Shown: positions 17,264 through 27,289, numbered from the stretch's first letter. The stretch is 64,000 nucleotides of DNA from Endozoicomonas sp965261315 (GCA_965261315.1 CBDHDM010000044.1:41209-105208), one strand, 5' to 3'. The notes: generated by a model from the sequence alone, not told the origin. Numbers and translations are program-made.

Positions 17264-20080
17264 ATGGTCACCTTTAAAAACCTTCCGATTAAAAAGAAGC
17301 TACGATACGCCATGCTGATGACGGCGTATTCTGTCCTGTTGGTAACCTTAAGCGTACAAACCGTCAGCGAATATATGCACTCGCGATCACTGCTGGTCAG
17401 TAAGCTTGAAACACTGGTCGAGGTTATTGGAGCCAATGCCCAGGCTGCATTAATGTTTGAAGACACTGTTTCCGCAGAGCAACTTCTCAATGGCTTTTCC
17501 AATACCGATGAAATTGAGGCGGCTTATCTCTTAAGCGCTGCAGGAGAACGGGTTGCCGCTTATCATCGAGATAAAAAGCAGCCTTGGGCCTTTACTCTGG
17601 AAGAGCTAAACCAACCAGTTACACTGTTCAGCAAGGCAAAATTACACCTCTACCGCCCTATTAGCATGGATGGCCAATTCATTGGTGCAATCTATGTTCA
17701 GTCGAACCTTAATGAACTCTATCTTCATCTCACTCACATTCTATTCTTGGTTCTTATTGCTGCATTGATTTCTGTTGTACTGGCAGCAATGCTGAGTTCA
17801 CGCCTGCAAAGACTCCTTGCTCGCCCCATTACTGAGCTGGCTGATACCATCAGCGAAATTACTGAATATCAGCAATACGATCGGCATGTTCAGAAATTTG
17901 ATAATGATGAGATTGGACAACTCTATGACTGTTTCAACGATATGTTAATGCAGATCAAAGAGCGAGACGATCGACTCCAGCAGAACAGGGGAACTCTGGA
18001 AGCAACCGTTGCAAATCGTACTCGTGAATTGAAAATGGCCAACCGGGATTTAAAAGAAAATCTTACCCAGCTCAATGAGGCCAAAGAAGCCGCCCTGGAT
18101 GCCGCAAAAGCCAAAAGCTCCTTCCTGGCAAATATGAGCCACGAAATCCGCACACCCATGAACGGTGTACTTGGCATGCTGGAATTGATGAAAGACACCC
18201 CTCTCACCAAAACACAAAGTGACTTTCTGAATACAGCTTATTCGTCTGCTGACTCTCTACTTTCCATCATTAACGACATTCTGGACTTTTCGAAAATTGA
18301 AGCTGGCAAGATGTCTATTGAGAAAATTGATGTTTCTGTCAGAGATATTGTTGAGGATGTCTGTACATTACTGGCAGGCTCAGCCAGAGAAAAGGAGTTG
18401 GAGCTTAGCTGCTATACCGATGTAGACCTACCCAGGGCACTAAAAGGTGATTCTGTAAGGTTGAGACAGGTACTGACTAACCTGATTGGTAATGCGGTTA
18501 AGTTCACCGAAGAAGGAGAAGTCAGCGTTAAGGTTAACCTTATTGAACGATCACAGACTTCTGCACAAGTTGAGTTCTCTGTAGAAGATACCGGTATAGG
18601 TATTGCCGAAGACATTCTTCCTACACTGTTCAATGAGTTCACTCAGGCTGATGGCAGTACCACCCGGAAATTTGGCGGCACCGGGCTTGGTCTTACCATC
18701 TCCAGGCAGCTGGTTGAGTTAATGGGAGGAAATATTACTGTCGTTAGCGCTGAAGGACTCGGTTCAACATTCACGTTCATTCTTGAAATGGAGATATCCC
18801 AGAACAAACACATACAAAGGTCTCAGGTATTTCATGTGCTTGACGGGATAAAGGCGCTGGTCGTTGATGATAACAAAACCAATCGGGAAATCCTTCGTCA
18901 CTATCTGACTGCCTGGGGTATAGAGCACAGTGAATCATCAACGGTCAAAGATGCTCTTCAGCAACTGAGAAAATCTTACAGCAATAACCAGCCCTTTGAG
19001 CTTGTCTTTCTGGATATGGACATGCCAGAAATGGACGGTCTGGAACTTTCTAAAATAATCGAACAAGACCTCGACTTAAAATCCACCCGTAGAATAATGC
19101 TCAGCTCAACTGGCTTTATTTCCCAGGAGCAACAGGAAGAAGCTGGTATTTCCGCATGCCTGAGCAAACCATTCAGGCAATCCAGATTACTGGACACCAC
19201 AATGCAGGTTATGCACTACCATCATACAAATCAGCAACAGGATGGAATGGCAGACCGACTTGAACTGGAAACGACCGTGTTCTCAGAGAGTATTCAAATA
19301 TTACTGGTAGAAGACAATGTGGTGAATCAGAAAGTTGCGATCAGTATGTTGAAAAAAATTGGTTTAAACCATATCGATTTAGCAGAAGATGGGCGAGAAG
19401 CCGTCGACATGAGCAGTAATCAAACTTACGACCTGATTCTCATGGACTGCCAAATGCCAGAGATGAGCGGATATGAAGCCACAAGTCTTATTCGACAAAG
19501 AGAGAAAGATCAGCAGTTACCAAAAATACCGATCATTGCCATGACTGCAAATGCGATGGCAGAAGACCGGGAGAAGTGTCTTGCAGCTGGTATGGATGAT
19601 TATCTGAGCAAACCTGTCAAAATTGATAACCTCAAGAAAAGACTTGAACACTGGCTTATTCATGACAGTCTGCCACAGGAAATTGCTCGTGCAGTTACTG
19701 AAAATGAAAAAACACATGACACTGACAGCAAACCGGATCAATCAAAACAGCACCCATTAATAGACCAATCCATGTTCACTTCTCTTAAAGAGCTGATGGA
19801 AGAAGAGTTCCCTGCGCTGATTAACAGTTATATCGAAGATGCTCCGAAGCTTATGGAGGATATCCAGTCCTCCTCTAAAGATGCAGATATTGAAGTTCTG
19901 ATAAGAGCGGCTCATACACTCAAATCAAGCAGTAATAACCTCGGAGCAACACAGCTGGCAATGATCGCCGCAGAGATTGAAAAGGAAGGACAAGCCAACA
20001 AACTCAATGAAGCCTCAGCACTTATCCCCTCTTTAAAGTCTACGCTTGATGAGACAATCAAAGCCCTGAGAGGGCCTTAA
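17264..20080 (+). CDS. Hybrid sensor histidine kinase (HAMP-HisKA-HATPase-REC-REC-Hpt)
   Basis: 938 residues. Two membrane helices (about 14-34 and 157-178) bracket a periplasmic sensor of the CHASE8-like length, followed by HAMP (about 180-235), a coiled coil, HisKA with His293 in MSHEIRTPMNG, and a catalytic ATPase domain with DTGIGI and the GTGLGL loop. Two receiver domains follow with phospho-acceptors Asp584 and Asp728, then an Hpt domain with His884 (AAHTLKSSSNNLG). All phosphorelay residues are present. The layout resembles BarA/GacS but with two receivers. It is the last gene of the receptor-YfiR operon. No cognate response regulator gene is adjacent. Confidence 0.93.
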   Translation: MVTFKNLPIKKKLRYAMLMTAYSVLLVTLSVQTVSEYMHSRSLLVSKLETLVEVIGANAQAALMFEDTVSAEQLLNGFSNTDEIEAAYLLSAAGERVAAYHRDKKQPWAFTLEELNQPVTLFSKAKLHLYRPISMDGQFIGAIYVQSNLNELYLHLTHILFLVLIAALISVVLAAMLSSRLQRLLARPITELADTISEITEYQQYDRHVQKFDNDEIGQLYDCFNDMLMQIKERDDRLQQNRGTLEATVANRTRELKMANRDLKENLTQLNEAKEAALDAAKAKSSFLANMSHEIRTPMNGVLGMLELMKDTPLTKTQSDFLNTAYSSADSLLSIINDILDFSKIEAGKMSIEKIDVSVRDIVEDVCTLLAGSAREKELELSCYTDVDLPRALKGDSVRLRQVLTNLIGNAVKFTEEGEVSVKVNLIERSQTSAQVEFSVEDTGIGIAEDILPTLFNEFTQADGSTTRKFGGTGLGLTISRQLVELMGGNITVVSAEGLGSTFTFILEMEISQNKHIQRSQVFHVLDGIKALVVDDNKTNREILRHYLTAWGIEHSESSTVKDALQQLRKSYSNNQPFELVFLDMDMPEMDGLELSKIIEQDLDLKSTRRIMLSSTGFISQEQQEEAGISACLSKPFRQSRLLDTTMQVMHYHHTNQQQDGMADRLELETTVFSESIQILLVEDNVVNQKVAISMLKKIGLNHIDLAEDGREAVDMSSNQTYDLILMDCQMPEMSGYEATSLIRQREKDQQLPKIPIIAMTANAMAEDREKCLAAGMDDYLSKPVKIDNLKKRLEHWLIHDSLPQEIARAVTENEKTHDTDSKPDQSKQHPLIDQSMFTSLKELMEEEFPALINSYIEDAPKLMEDIQSSSKDADIEVLIRAAHTLKSSSNNLGATQLAMIAAEIEKEGQANKLNEASALIPSLKSTLDETIKALRGP

Positions 20081-20112
20081 AATTGAAACTGAAAAGCAAA
20101 CATCCGCAAGTT

Positions 20113-20778
20113 CTAGCGCAGATGGCTATAAAATGAATCTACCCATACATCAATCACAGGCTTAAACTCATCCGCTGAACTTTCACGGAAGTCATTCATG
20201 TCAATGGGGCCATATTGAACACCTCCAACCAGTGCCACGACCTGTTCTCCTGTCTGGCTATCTACCAGTTCTCCCTCTTCAATGATATTGAGTAGCTTAT
20301 CCCTGACCCCTGCAAGTTCACCAACGCCGTTAATTACCAATCCCCATGGCAGAAACTGGTAAAACTCAAGCGCCTTCATCCCAAGCTCACCACCGGTTAT
20401 CGCCACTCTCAAACGTAATGTTTCAGGTCCCGGTTGGTCAGTAATGGTATATTTCAGCTTAAGGCGTTCTGTCAGCCTTTGCGTAAAGTAGGTCTGCAAT
20501 TGGTTGTAGCGTTCAGGCTTAACTTGCCAGTCTTTTCGGACGTCATCACTGATATGTACAATCACTGGCTCAATAATCACCTTTTCATAGCGACGCATTT
20601 TCCAGCGTCTGGCGTGATAGCCAAGAAATTGTGATTTTTCTCGCACCTCTAACGGCTTCAATCTTGAATAATCCGAAAGAAAACCACTGTGTTGCTCCGA
20701 AACGTTTGGTCCACTAGCACAACCTGCCAACAACGTAGCCACCAGAATCATTGGCAAGGCCAACCATACTTTCATCAC
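20113..20778 (-). CDS. DUF3313 family lipoprotein
   Basis: 221 residues with a lipobox LAGC (Cys20) after a short hydrophobic helix, so it should be lipid-anchored; Ala and Ser after the Cys favour the outer membrane. HSGFLSDYSRLKP just after the anchor is the family hallmark of DUF3313. The rest is alpha/beta with LRLRVAITGGE. Function of the family is unknown. It converges with the kinase gene (32 bp) and is 79 bp downstream of the amidohydrolase on the same strand. Confidence 0.8.
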   Translation of the reverse strand: MMKVWLALPMILVATLLAGCASGPNVSEQHSGFLSDYSRLKPLEVREKSQFLGYHARRWKMRRYEKVIIEPVIVHISDDVRKDWQVKPERYNQLQTYFTQRLTERLKLKYTITDQPGPETLRLRVAITGGELGMKALEFYQFLPWGLVINGVGELAGVRDKLLNIIEEGELVDSQTGEQVVALVGGVQYGPIDMNDFRESSADEFKPVIDVWVDSFYSHLR

Positions 20779-20857
20779 TCCCCCCTGGAATCAGCTTTTA
20801 ATTTATTGAACAACAGGAAAGCATAGACTGGCCTTCAGCGACAATACGTCGTTATGA

Positions 20858-22573
20858 CTACAACTGGCTACGATCAAACCACTTCACTCCCCCAATCCAG
20901 GTTTGTGTTACCTTGATATCCTGCAGGTGCTCCGAAGCAGTCAGTGGATTCTCTTCAAGAATCGCAAAGTCAGCAAATTTCCCGGGCTCAATTGACCCTC
21001 TATTGTCTTCCTGAAACACCTGCCAAGCTGCATCAATGGTTAGCGCCTTTAGTGCAGTATCAATACTAATTTTCTGTTTTTTTCCTAATTCCTTGCCACT
21101 GGATGTTTTTCGTTCAACAGCATTAGCGACAAGAAGCATCGGATCAATGGGTACCACGGGGGTGTCTGTATGCATAGTAAATCGCACCCCAGCCTTTTCT
21201 GCTGATTTCATAGGGCTGATGTTTTCAGCACGTTCGGCACCCATGAAAATATTGAAGTGGCGGTCGCCCCAATAATAAATATGAGCAGGGAAAAAGCTTG
21301 GAGTAAGACCCAGCCCTCCTGCTTTATCCAGTTGTTCATCAGTCATCATTTGGGCATGGACAATAATGTGTCGAGGATCACTTCTTGGAGAATTCTGCTG
21401 AGCTTCACCAACACTCTTAATGACCATATCAATAGCAGCATCTCCATTAGCATGTATTGCCAGTTGGCGACCACTGGCATGCCAGCGAGTAACAATATCC
21501 TGAAGCTTTTCCGGGATCATGGTTGGATACCCCCGATAGTCCGCATGCTGGTGAAGTGCCTGCAGATGATATGGTTCTTTTAGAAAACCTGTATAGCCCT
21601 GAATGGAGCCGTCAGATACCAACTTTAGCGCACCAACTGATAGCCGTTCATTATTAGTAGTTTCTACTGCACCATCCAGAATACTTTCAGCCATGGTAAT
21701 GTCAGGCCATATCACTAACCGCTGAGGAAAAAAACCAAATCTGGCAGCAAAGGCTAAAGGCTTCCATTTATCGATATTGGTAAGGCCACTCTGAACTGTC
21801 GTTACCCCTTTTTCCAGATAATCCTGCTGGCTCTTTTGAAGCATCTGAGCCACCCTTTTTAAAGAGAGGTTCAAAGCATTGGCAACGACAGGATCCTGCG
21901 CCTTTTCCTTAAGAAGTCCGGTAATTTCGCCTTCACTGTCTCTTGCAATTTCACCTCCTGTTGGATTTTGGCTCTCATTTGTAATCCCCATGATTTCCAG
22001 GCCTAGCGCATTAACCATGATCATATGACCAGAAATATGCATCACCGCCACAGGATGATTGCGTGAAACCTGATCAAGATCTTCTTTGGTTAGAAAACGC
22101 TTCTCCATAATCATGGTGTCATCAAAGCCAAAGCCAATTATCCACTCACCCTCAGGTATTGAGTCACCCTTATCCTTCAGCCTTGTTATCGCTTTACTAA
22201 TAGATAGCGTTGTCCCGATTGGGGGACTATTCAAATCTACAGCAACCGCACTTAATCCACTGCCTGGAAAGTGGCCGTGAGCTTCGATAAATCCAGGCAG
22301 AAGTGTTTTTCCCTTGAGGTCAATAAGCTCAGCATCTGGAGAGGCTTGGCGTAATACGGCCTCCTCAGAACCAACTGCAATAATAATTCCTTTCTCAACC
22401 AGTACCGCTTCTGCAACAGAGCTACCCTCATCCATTGTAAGCACCGTTGAATTCAGAAATACCTGTTGATCTGGAGGGGAAGGATTTAACTGATACCAAA
22501 CAAAGTAGATACCTGCACCTAGTAAAAAAAACAGTGTCAGGAAAGCAAGAAGAACTCGACGTACGACAAGCAT
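20858..22573 (-). CDS. Membrane-anchored amidohydrolase (YtcJ-like)
   Basis: 571 residues. An N-terminal hydrophobic helix (6-27) suggests export or inner-membrane anchoring. The metal-dependent hydrolase fold starts with VFLNSTVLTMDEG and the HxH metal motif is LPGFIEAHGHF (His99, His101). Further landmarks are VSDGSIQGYTG, LAIHANGDAAID (metal His) and FTMHTDTPVVP with the last conserved Asp. This is the Amidohydro_3 family, exoenzyme-regulatory or N-acyl hydrolase-like; the substrate is unknown. It is single or paired with the DUF3313 gene. Confidence 0.85.
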   Translation of the reverse strand: MLVVRRVLLAFLTLFFLLGAGIYFVWYQLNPSPPDQQVFLNSTVLTMDEGSSVAEAVLVEKGIIIAVGSEEAVLRQASPDAELIDLKGKTLLPGFIEAHGHFPGSGLSAVAVDLNSPPIGTTLSISKAITRLKDKGDSIPEGEWIIGFGFDDTMIMEKRFLTKEDLDQVSRNHPVAVMHISGHMIMVNALGLEIMGITNESQNPTGGEIARDSEGEITGLLKEKAQDPVVANALNLSLKRVAQMLQKSQQDYLEKGVTTVQSGLTNIDKWKPLAFAARFGFFPQRLVIWPDITMAESILDGAVETTNNERLSVGALKLVSDGSIQGYTGFLKEPYHLQALHQHADYRGYPTMIPEKLQDIVTRWHASGRQLAIHANGDAAIDMVIKSVGEAQQNSPRSDPRHIIVHAQMMTDEQLDKAGGLGLTPSFFPAHIYYWGDRHFNIFMGAERAENISPMKSAEKAGVRFTMHTDTPVVPIDPMLLVANAVERKTSSGKELGKKQKISIDTALKALTIDAAWQVFQEDNRGSIEPGKFADFAILEENPLTASEHLQDIKVTQTWIGGVKWFDRSQL

Positions 22574-22786
22574 GAAAGCCCCCTTTTTCCTTATTATTTA
22601 TCTAAGTTTTTTCTATGACAGAATTCGGTTTGGCGACAGTTTGCAAGGGATTAAGGCACAAAGCAATAAATTAACATCGTCGTACGCTTTAGCTCTGGAG
22701 GTTATCGCAAAACTATCAGAATGTAATGGTAAGTATCATAGTAACCTACAATGCAGCTAATGCTATTTAAGATAGAAGGTAGCTCT

Positions 22787-23167
22787 ATGGATATACTTTT
22801 ATTTCTGCTGGTACAAATAGTAATTCTGGCTATTTATGGATTCATTATCTTTATCTCCGCTCGTCTCCTTTCTGGTGTTGAGATTGAGAGTTACAAAATT
22901 GCCTTTATTGTGGCTTTGGTTCTTACCTGTTTAAACCTTTTAGTCAAGCCTATTCTGGTTGTAATGACATTACCCATAACGATGCTGACGCTTGGTTTAT
23001 TCACCTGGGTAATCAATGCCCTGATTCTGATTTTTGCCAGCAAGCTGGTTGATGGGTTCCATATAAAAAACTTTGGATGGGCAATGTTAATGAGCCTGGT
23101 AATGGGTGTGTTCAAGATACTCGCTACACTCCCATTTCCCGATATTTTATTATTTTCCATATCATAG
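22787..23167 (+). CDS. Phage-holin-4-like small membrane protein (YvlD type)
   Basis: About 126 residues from ATG 22787, chosen for its AGAAGGTAG ribosome site and because the helix starts at once (MDILLFLLVQIVILAIYG). Four transmembrane segments and the family signature LNLLVKPILVVMTLPITMLTLGLF identify the Phage_holin_4_2/YvlD group, which is widespread outside prophages. The function is unknown, possibly in envelope stress. No phage genes are nearby. parC follows 170 bp downstream. Confidence 0.8.
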   Translation: MDILLFLLVQIVILAIYGFIIFISARLLSGVEIESYKIAFIVALVLTCLNLLVKPILVVMTLPITMLTLGLFTWVINALILIFASKLVDGFHIKNFGWAMLMSLVMGVFKILATLPFPDILLFSIS

Positions 23168-23338
23168 AGAAATCTCGGTTACTTGCTGTCAGAGTTTTCA
23201 AATAAGCCGATGACCTGCTCTCACGGGAACACCCCACATGACCACCATGGATGGTGGAAGTGCCAATAAATTTAATGTCATGAAAGATACTTGGTATCAT
23301 TGCCTGTCCGGTTATCAGTTTCTCAAACAGGTTTAAGC

Positions 23339-25594
23339 ATGACGGAGCAGATCATTATTGGCGATGACGGGGTTGAACGTCAGTCCCTGAGAGCATATAC
23401 AGAGAATGCGTACCTGAATTATTCCATGTACGTTATTCTGGATCGTGCTCTGCCCCATATCGGGGATGGCCTCAAGCCTGTTCAACGACGCATCGTTTAT
23501 GCGATGAGTGAGCTTGGCCTGAAAAATACGGCCAAATTCAAGAAATCCGCACGTACCGTGGGTGATGTACTTGGTAAGTTTCATCCCCATGGTGACAGTG
23601 CCTGCTATGAAGCCATGGTTTTGATGGCACAGCCTTTTTCGTATCGTTACCCTCTGGTCGATGGCCAGGGCAACTGGGGGTCTCCAGATGATCCCAAGTC
23701 ATTCGCAGCCATGCGCTATACCGAGTCTCGTCTCACTAAATACGCAGATACATTACTGGGTGAGCTCGGTCAGGGAACCGTGGACTGGGTTCCCAATTTT
23801 GACGGCACGCTTGAAGAACCTTCCATTTTGCCAGCTCGCCTGCCAAACCTTCTGTTAAATGGAACAACCGGAATTGCCGTTGGTATGGCAACAGATGTAC
23901 CACCTCACAATCTACGTGAGGTGGCGAATGCCTGTATACACTTACTGGAAAACCCAAAGGCAAATGTTGCCGAGCTTTGTGAGTATATTCAGGGGCCTGA
24001 CTTCCCAACGGAAGCTGAACTCATTACTCCCAGGGCAGATCTGATCAAAATGTATGAGCAGGGAAGGGGATCCCTGAGAATGCGGGCGGTTTATCAACAG
24101 GACAGCGGGGATATTGTTGTTACAGCACTGCCCCACCAGGCTTCTGGCGCCAAAGTTCTCGAGCAGATTGCAGCACAGATGCAGGCTAAAAAGCTGCCAA
24201 TGGTTGCAGACCTTCGCGATGAATCTGATCATGAAAATCCGACCCGACTGGTTATTGTGCCCAAGTCAAACCGGGTGAATGCCGAAAGCCTGATGAACCA
24301 CCTGTTTGCCACTACTGACCTGGAAAAAACCTACCGGGTTAATATGAATATGATCGGTGTCGATGGCCGTCCTCAGGTCAAGGCTCTGGATAAAATGCTG
24401 AGCGAGTGGCTTGCCTGGCGAAGTGAGACTGTCCGTCGTCGTCTACAGCATCGACTGGATAAGGTCCTTAGCAGGCTTCATATTCTTGAAGGCTTAATGA
24501 TTGCCTTTTTGAATATTGATGAAATCATCGAAATTATCAGAACCGAAGATAAGCCAAAGCCAATTCTAATGGAACGTTTTGGCCTTTCAGATATTCAGGC
24601 TGAAGCCATTCTTGACCTTAAGCTACGTCATCTTGCTAAACTTGAAGAGATGAAAATTCGTAGTGAACAGGATGAACTTGAGAGCGAGCGAAACTCACTT
24701 GAACTGATTCTTGGCTCAGAAAAACGTCTTAAGACGCTTATTAAAAAAGAAATTAAATCAGATTCTGAAAGTTTTGGCGACGATCGTCGCTCTCCTATCG
24801 TAGTTAGGGCAGAAGCTCAGGCATTATCACAAACTGATCTAATGGTGTCCGAGTCGATAACCGTAGTGCTTTCTAACAAAGGATGGGTTCGCTTTGCCAA
24901 AGGGCATGATGTTGATCCATTGACGCTTAATTACAAATCTGGCGACAACTATCGTTTATCTGCCAAAGGAAGAAGCAATCAGATATCTGTGTTTTTAGAC
25001 TCAACAGGGCGAGCCTATTCAATTCTTACCCATACCCTTCCTTCAGCAAGAGGCCAGGGAGAACCGTTAACAGGACGAGTCAGTCCTCCCTCTGGTGCAA
25101 CATTTGAGGGCCTGTGTGTAGGAGATAGTAGTGACTGTTATCTGCTGGCCAGTGATGCGGGTTATGGTTTTATTGCCCAGTTTTCAGATATGGTGAGTAA
25201 GAATAAAGCGGGTAAAACCCTGTTGACACTGCCTAAAAATGCTCATGTTCTGCCTCCTATCCCGATAAACAGCAACAACCCAATGTTGGTAGCTATAACC
25301 AATGAAGGGCGGATGTTGATGTTTCCATTACAGGACCTTCCAAAACTTGGCCGCGGCAAAGGCAATAAAATTATCAATATTGCTTCAGCTCGTGCAGCTG
25401 AAAGAGCTGAGTTGATGAGCCAGCTAGCCACCATTAATGAAGGTGATGCGCTCACTCTCCATGCAGGTAAGCGGCATGTCACTTTAAAATCAGGCGATCT
25501 TGAGCACTACCGGGGAGAGAGAGGAAGAAGAGGAAACAAGCTGCCCAGAGGGTTCCAGAAAGTTGATAAAATTGAAGTCGTTTCTGCAGGTTAA
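23339..25594 (+). CDS. parC: DNA topoisomerase IV subunit A
   Basis: 752 residues from ATG 23339; the upstream in-frame extension to 23291 does not match the family. ParC with ParE decatenates daughter chromosomes. The active tyrosine is Tyr127 in FAAMRYTESRLTKYAD. The quinolone-determining stretch HPHGDSACYEAM keeps Ser87 and Glu91 (E. coli Ser80 and Glu84), so no resistance substitution is present. The C-terminal part carries the degenerate GyrA-box-like beta-pinwheel blades (RGQGEPLTGRV). parE is not in this window. A TTCG-capped hairpin lies 54 bp beyond the stop. Confidence 0.96.
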   Translation: MTEQIIIGDDGVERQSLRAYTENAYLNYSMYVILDRALPHIGDGLKPVQRRIVYAMSELGLKNTAKFKKSARTVGDVLGKFHPHGDSACYEAMVLMAQPFSYRYPLVDGQGNWGSPDDPKSFAAMRYTESRLTKYADTLLGELGQGTVDWVPNFDGTLEEPSILPARLPNLLLNGTTGIAVGMATDVPPHNLREVANACIHLLENPKANVAELCEYIQGPDFPTEAELITPRADLIKMYEQGRGSLRMRAVYQQDSGDIVVTALPHQASGAKVLEQIAAQMQAKKLPMVADLRDESDHENPTRLVIVPKSNRVNAESLMNHLFATTDLEKTYRVNMNMIGVDGRPQVKALDKMLSEWLAWRSETVRRRLQHRLDKVLSRLHILEGLMIAFLNIDEIIEIIRTEDKPKPILMERFGLSDIQAEAILDLKLRHLAKLEEMKIRSEQDELESERNSLELILGSEKRLKTLIKKEIKSDSESFGDDRRSPIVVRAEAQALSQTDLMVSESITVVLSNKGWVRFAKGHDVDPLTLNYKSGDNYRLSAKGRSNQISVFLDSTGRAYSILTHTLPSARGQGEPLTGRVSPPSGATFEGLCVGDSSDCYLLASDAGYGFIAQFSDMVSKNKAGKTLLTLPKNAHVLPPIPINSNNPMLVAITNEGRMLMFPLQDLPKLGRGKGNKIINIASARAAERAELMSQLATINEGDALTLHAGKRHVTLKSGDLEHYRGERGRRGNKLPRGFQKVDKIEVVSAG

Positions 25595-25647
25595 CCTGCA
25601 GAATACTTTGTTTGATATGCGGTTTTATAATCCGTTTGACTGTCTTT

Positions 25648-25676
25648 TCGGATAAGCCTTTCGAGGCTTAATCCGA
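25648..25676 (+). terminator. TTCG-capped hairpin after parC
   Basis: Arms TCGGATAAGCCT and AGGCTTAATCCGA pair over 12 bp with one bulged A around a TTCG tetraloop. It lies between the converging parC and tetR genes. The tail (TGACGTTCTCC) has only a weak T content, so it may be a rho-assisted stop or RNA stabiliser rather than a classic intrinsic terminator. Confidence 0.5.
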
Positions 25677-25730
25677 TGACGTTCTCCCCCCTGAACAATA
25701 TAAATCAATATAATATAACGATCTTTGTAT

Positions 25731-26399
25731 TTAGCTATTTATTCCACAACCACCCAGAATCATTTGACAGATACTTTCTGTATATGCCTCTACATCTTCA
25801 GACTCGAGCTCTTCCTTCCCCAAAACAGAAGCAACCTGAGGCCCATAATCAACGTAGTACTGAGTGGTTGCCCAAATAGTAAATAAAAGGTGGATAGGAT
25901 CCACCGGTTTCATTTTTCCTTGTTCAATCCAGCCTCTGATCACCCCGGACTTTTGCTGAATCCAGTCATTAAATGGCTGTAAGTGATCTTTTATATGCTG
26001 GCCACCATGCAGTATCTCACTACTGAAAATACGCGAAGCATTGGAGTGCGCCAGAACATATTTCATTTTTGCCCTGATGAACTGTCTTAATGCAGTCGCA
26101 GGATCATCATCCGGGTTAAGGCCACTGAAAACAGATTGCCATAACTCCATAATGTGATTGAGAACAGCTCCGTACAGTTCTACTTTACTGTTGAAGTAAT
26201 AGTGTACATTCGCTTTAGGTAAGCCCGCTCTATGGGCAATATCACGAATGGATGCCCCCTTGAAGCCACTGGCCACAAACTCATCTTCTGCAGCTTGAAG
26301 AATAATTTGAATGTTTTTCTGCCGGACCCGACTATTTTTCAATCCTGCCTGATCTGTTTTTGAGGGTGATGGTTGCATACTGAATACCGTACCTTGCAT
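25731..26399 (-). CDS. TetR-family regulator (RutR-like)
   Basis: 222 residues. The DNA-binding part (about 28-75) has IILQAAEDEFVASGFKGASIRDIAHRAGLPKANVHYYF with the canonical YYF end of the recognition helix. The C-terminal ligand domain (SSEILHGGQHIKDHL, IWATTQYYVDYGPQV) matches the RutR/YcdC-type C-domain. RutR senses uracil in E. coli, but other members control unrelated genes. It converges with parC; upstream lies a long inverted repeat and the fre gene on the same strand. Targets are unknown. Confidence 0.88.
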   Translation of the reverse strand: MQGTVFSMQPSPSKTDQAGLKNSRVRQKNIQIILQAAEDEFVASGFKGASIRDIAHRAGLPKANVHYYFNSKVELYGAVLNHIMELWQSVFSGLNPDDDPATALRQFIRAKMKYVLAHSNASRIFSSEILHGGQHIKDHLQPFNDWIQQKSGVIRGWIEQGKMKPVDPIHLLFTIWATTQYYVDYGPQVASVLGKEELESEDVEAYTESICQMILGGCGINS

Positions 26400-26448
26400 T
26401 GATTATACTCGATTTGAATATAGACAAGGGACGGGCTTTTTCCATGGC

Positions 26449-26498
26449 TTGATAAAATACGACAGAATTCAAATATAAATTACTGTCGTATTTATCAA
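26449..26498. promoter_or_regulatory. 17-bp inverted repeat between fre and tetR
   Basis: TTGATAAAATACGACAG (26449-26465) is repeated inverted as CTGTCGTATTTATCAA (26483-26498) with a single-base difference and a 17-bp AT-rich spacer. It lies 41 bp below the fre stop and 50 bp above the tetR start. It could end fre transcription (though no T-run follows on that strand) or be an autoregulatory operator for the TetR protein. Confidence 0.5.
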
Positions 26499-26539
26499 AT
26501 ATCAGGCTGGTTACAGCCTCTCTTTGTAATCAAGAGTTA

Positions 26540-27289
26540 TCAAGATCTTGGTGCATATTCAAAGACATCAGAGTGGATATGCTCTGCTTTAAATCCTTGC
26601 TCAACCAGTGCATCAAAAGTTGCATAAACCATTTGTGGGGATCCACTGATAAAAATCTCACTATCAGTAAAAAAATCTTTGTCGTCTATTACAGCCTCAA
26701 ACAAAAGCCCCTGACGCCCCCTCCAGCCATCTTTTTCAAGAGCATCACTCACTATTGGGTGATAGTGAAAGTGTGGAGAAGACCAGTGAACCGGAAGGTT
26801 GGGCATATAAAAGCCTTCTGGATCGCGCGCACCCCAGTAAAAGTAAATATCTCTACTCCCTGGTTGAGCCAGAGAGAACTCGATCATACTTTTCATTTGT
26901 GCAAAGCCGGTTCCAGCAGCAATAAACACGAGTTGTTTATCTGAAGCAGCCTCTACGCTCTCTGGTAAAAAGGGGCAAAAGCAACGACCTTTTGGCATCC
27001 TTACCGAAACCCAGCCTCTCTCAAGTTCATTAAAAAGCTTAATGGAGTTAGCCCTGTCAGGCAGTTTTTGGATGTGTAGCTCCAACTCCTTCTGCTCAGG
27101 CAACGGCTGACTGGCAATGGAAAAGGCACAGGCCTGACCATCAGCCAGCAGTATCTCAAGGTATTGCCCTGCCTTATAATCAGGCATATATCCCTGCTGA
27201 CACTGCAAGATAACCCGATACACATCTTCTGAAAGCAACTGAAGATCTGAAACCTGAAAAGACTGCGTAGTAACCTGGTTGATCTGCAC
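26540..27289 (-). CDS. fre: NAD(P)H-flavin reductase
   Basis: About 250 residues. The FAD-binding-like barrel has AGQYLEILLADGQACAFSIAS, and the nucleotide-binding half has FIAAGTGFAQMKSMIEF and YWGARDPEGFY, then SGSPQMVYATFDAL. This is the Fre/LuxG type that reduces free flavins. The start is uncertain: GTG 27289 has an AGAGGT site 10 bp upstream and fits the family length better than the TTG at 27343, which has none. It follows ubiD on the same strand, the same ubiD-fre order as in E. coli, so co-transcription is likely. Confidence 0.88.
   Translation of the reverse strand: MQINQVTTQSFQVSDLQLLSEDVYRVILQCQQGYMPDYKAGQYLEILLADGQACAFSIASQPLPEQKELELHIQKLPDRANSIKLFNELERGWVSVRMPKGRCFCPFLPESVEAASDKQLVFIAAGTGFAQMKSMIEFSLAQPGSRDIYFYWGARDPEGFYMPNLPVHWSSPHFHYHPIVSDALEKDGWRGRQGLLFEAVIDDKDFFTDSEIFISGSPQMVYATFDALVEQGFKAEHIHSDVFEYAPRS

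Noticed and set aside
22574..23338. Prophage because of a holin-like gene
   Set aside because: The protein belongs to the chromosomal YvlD-type family and no other phage genes are near.
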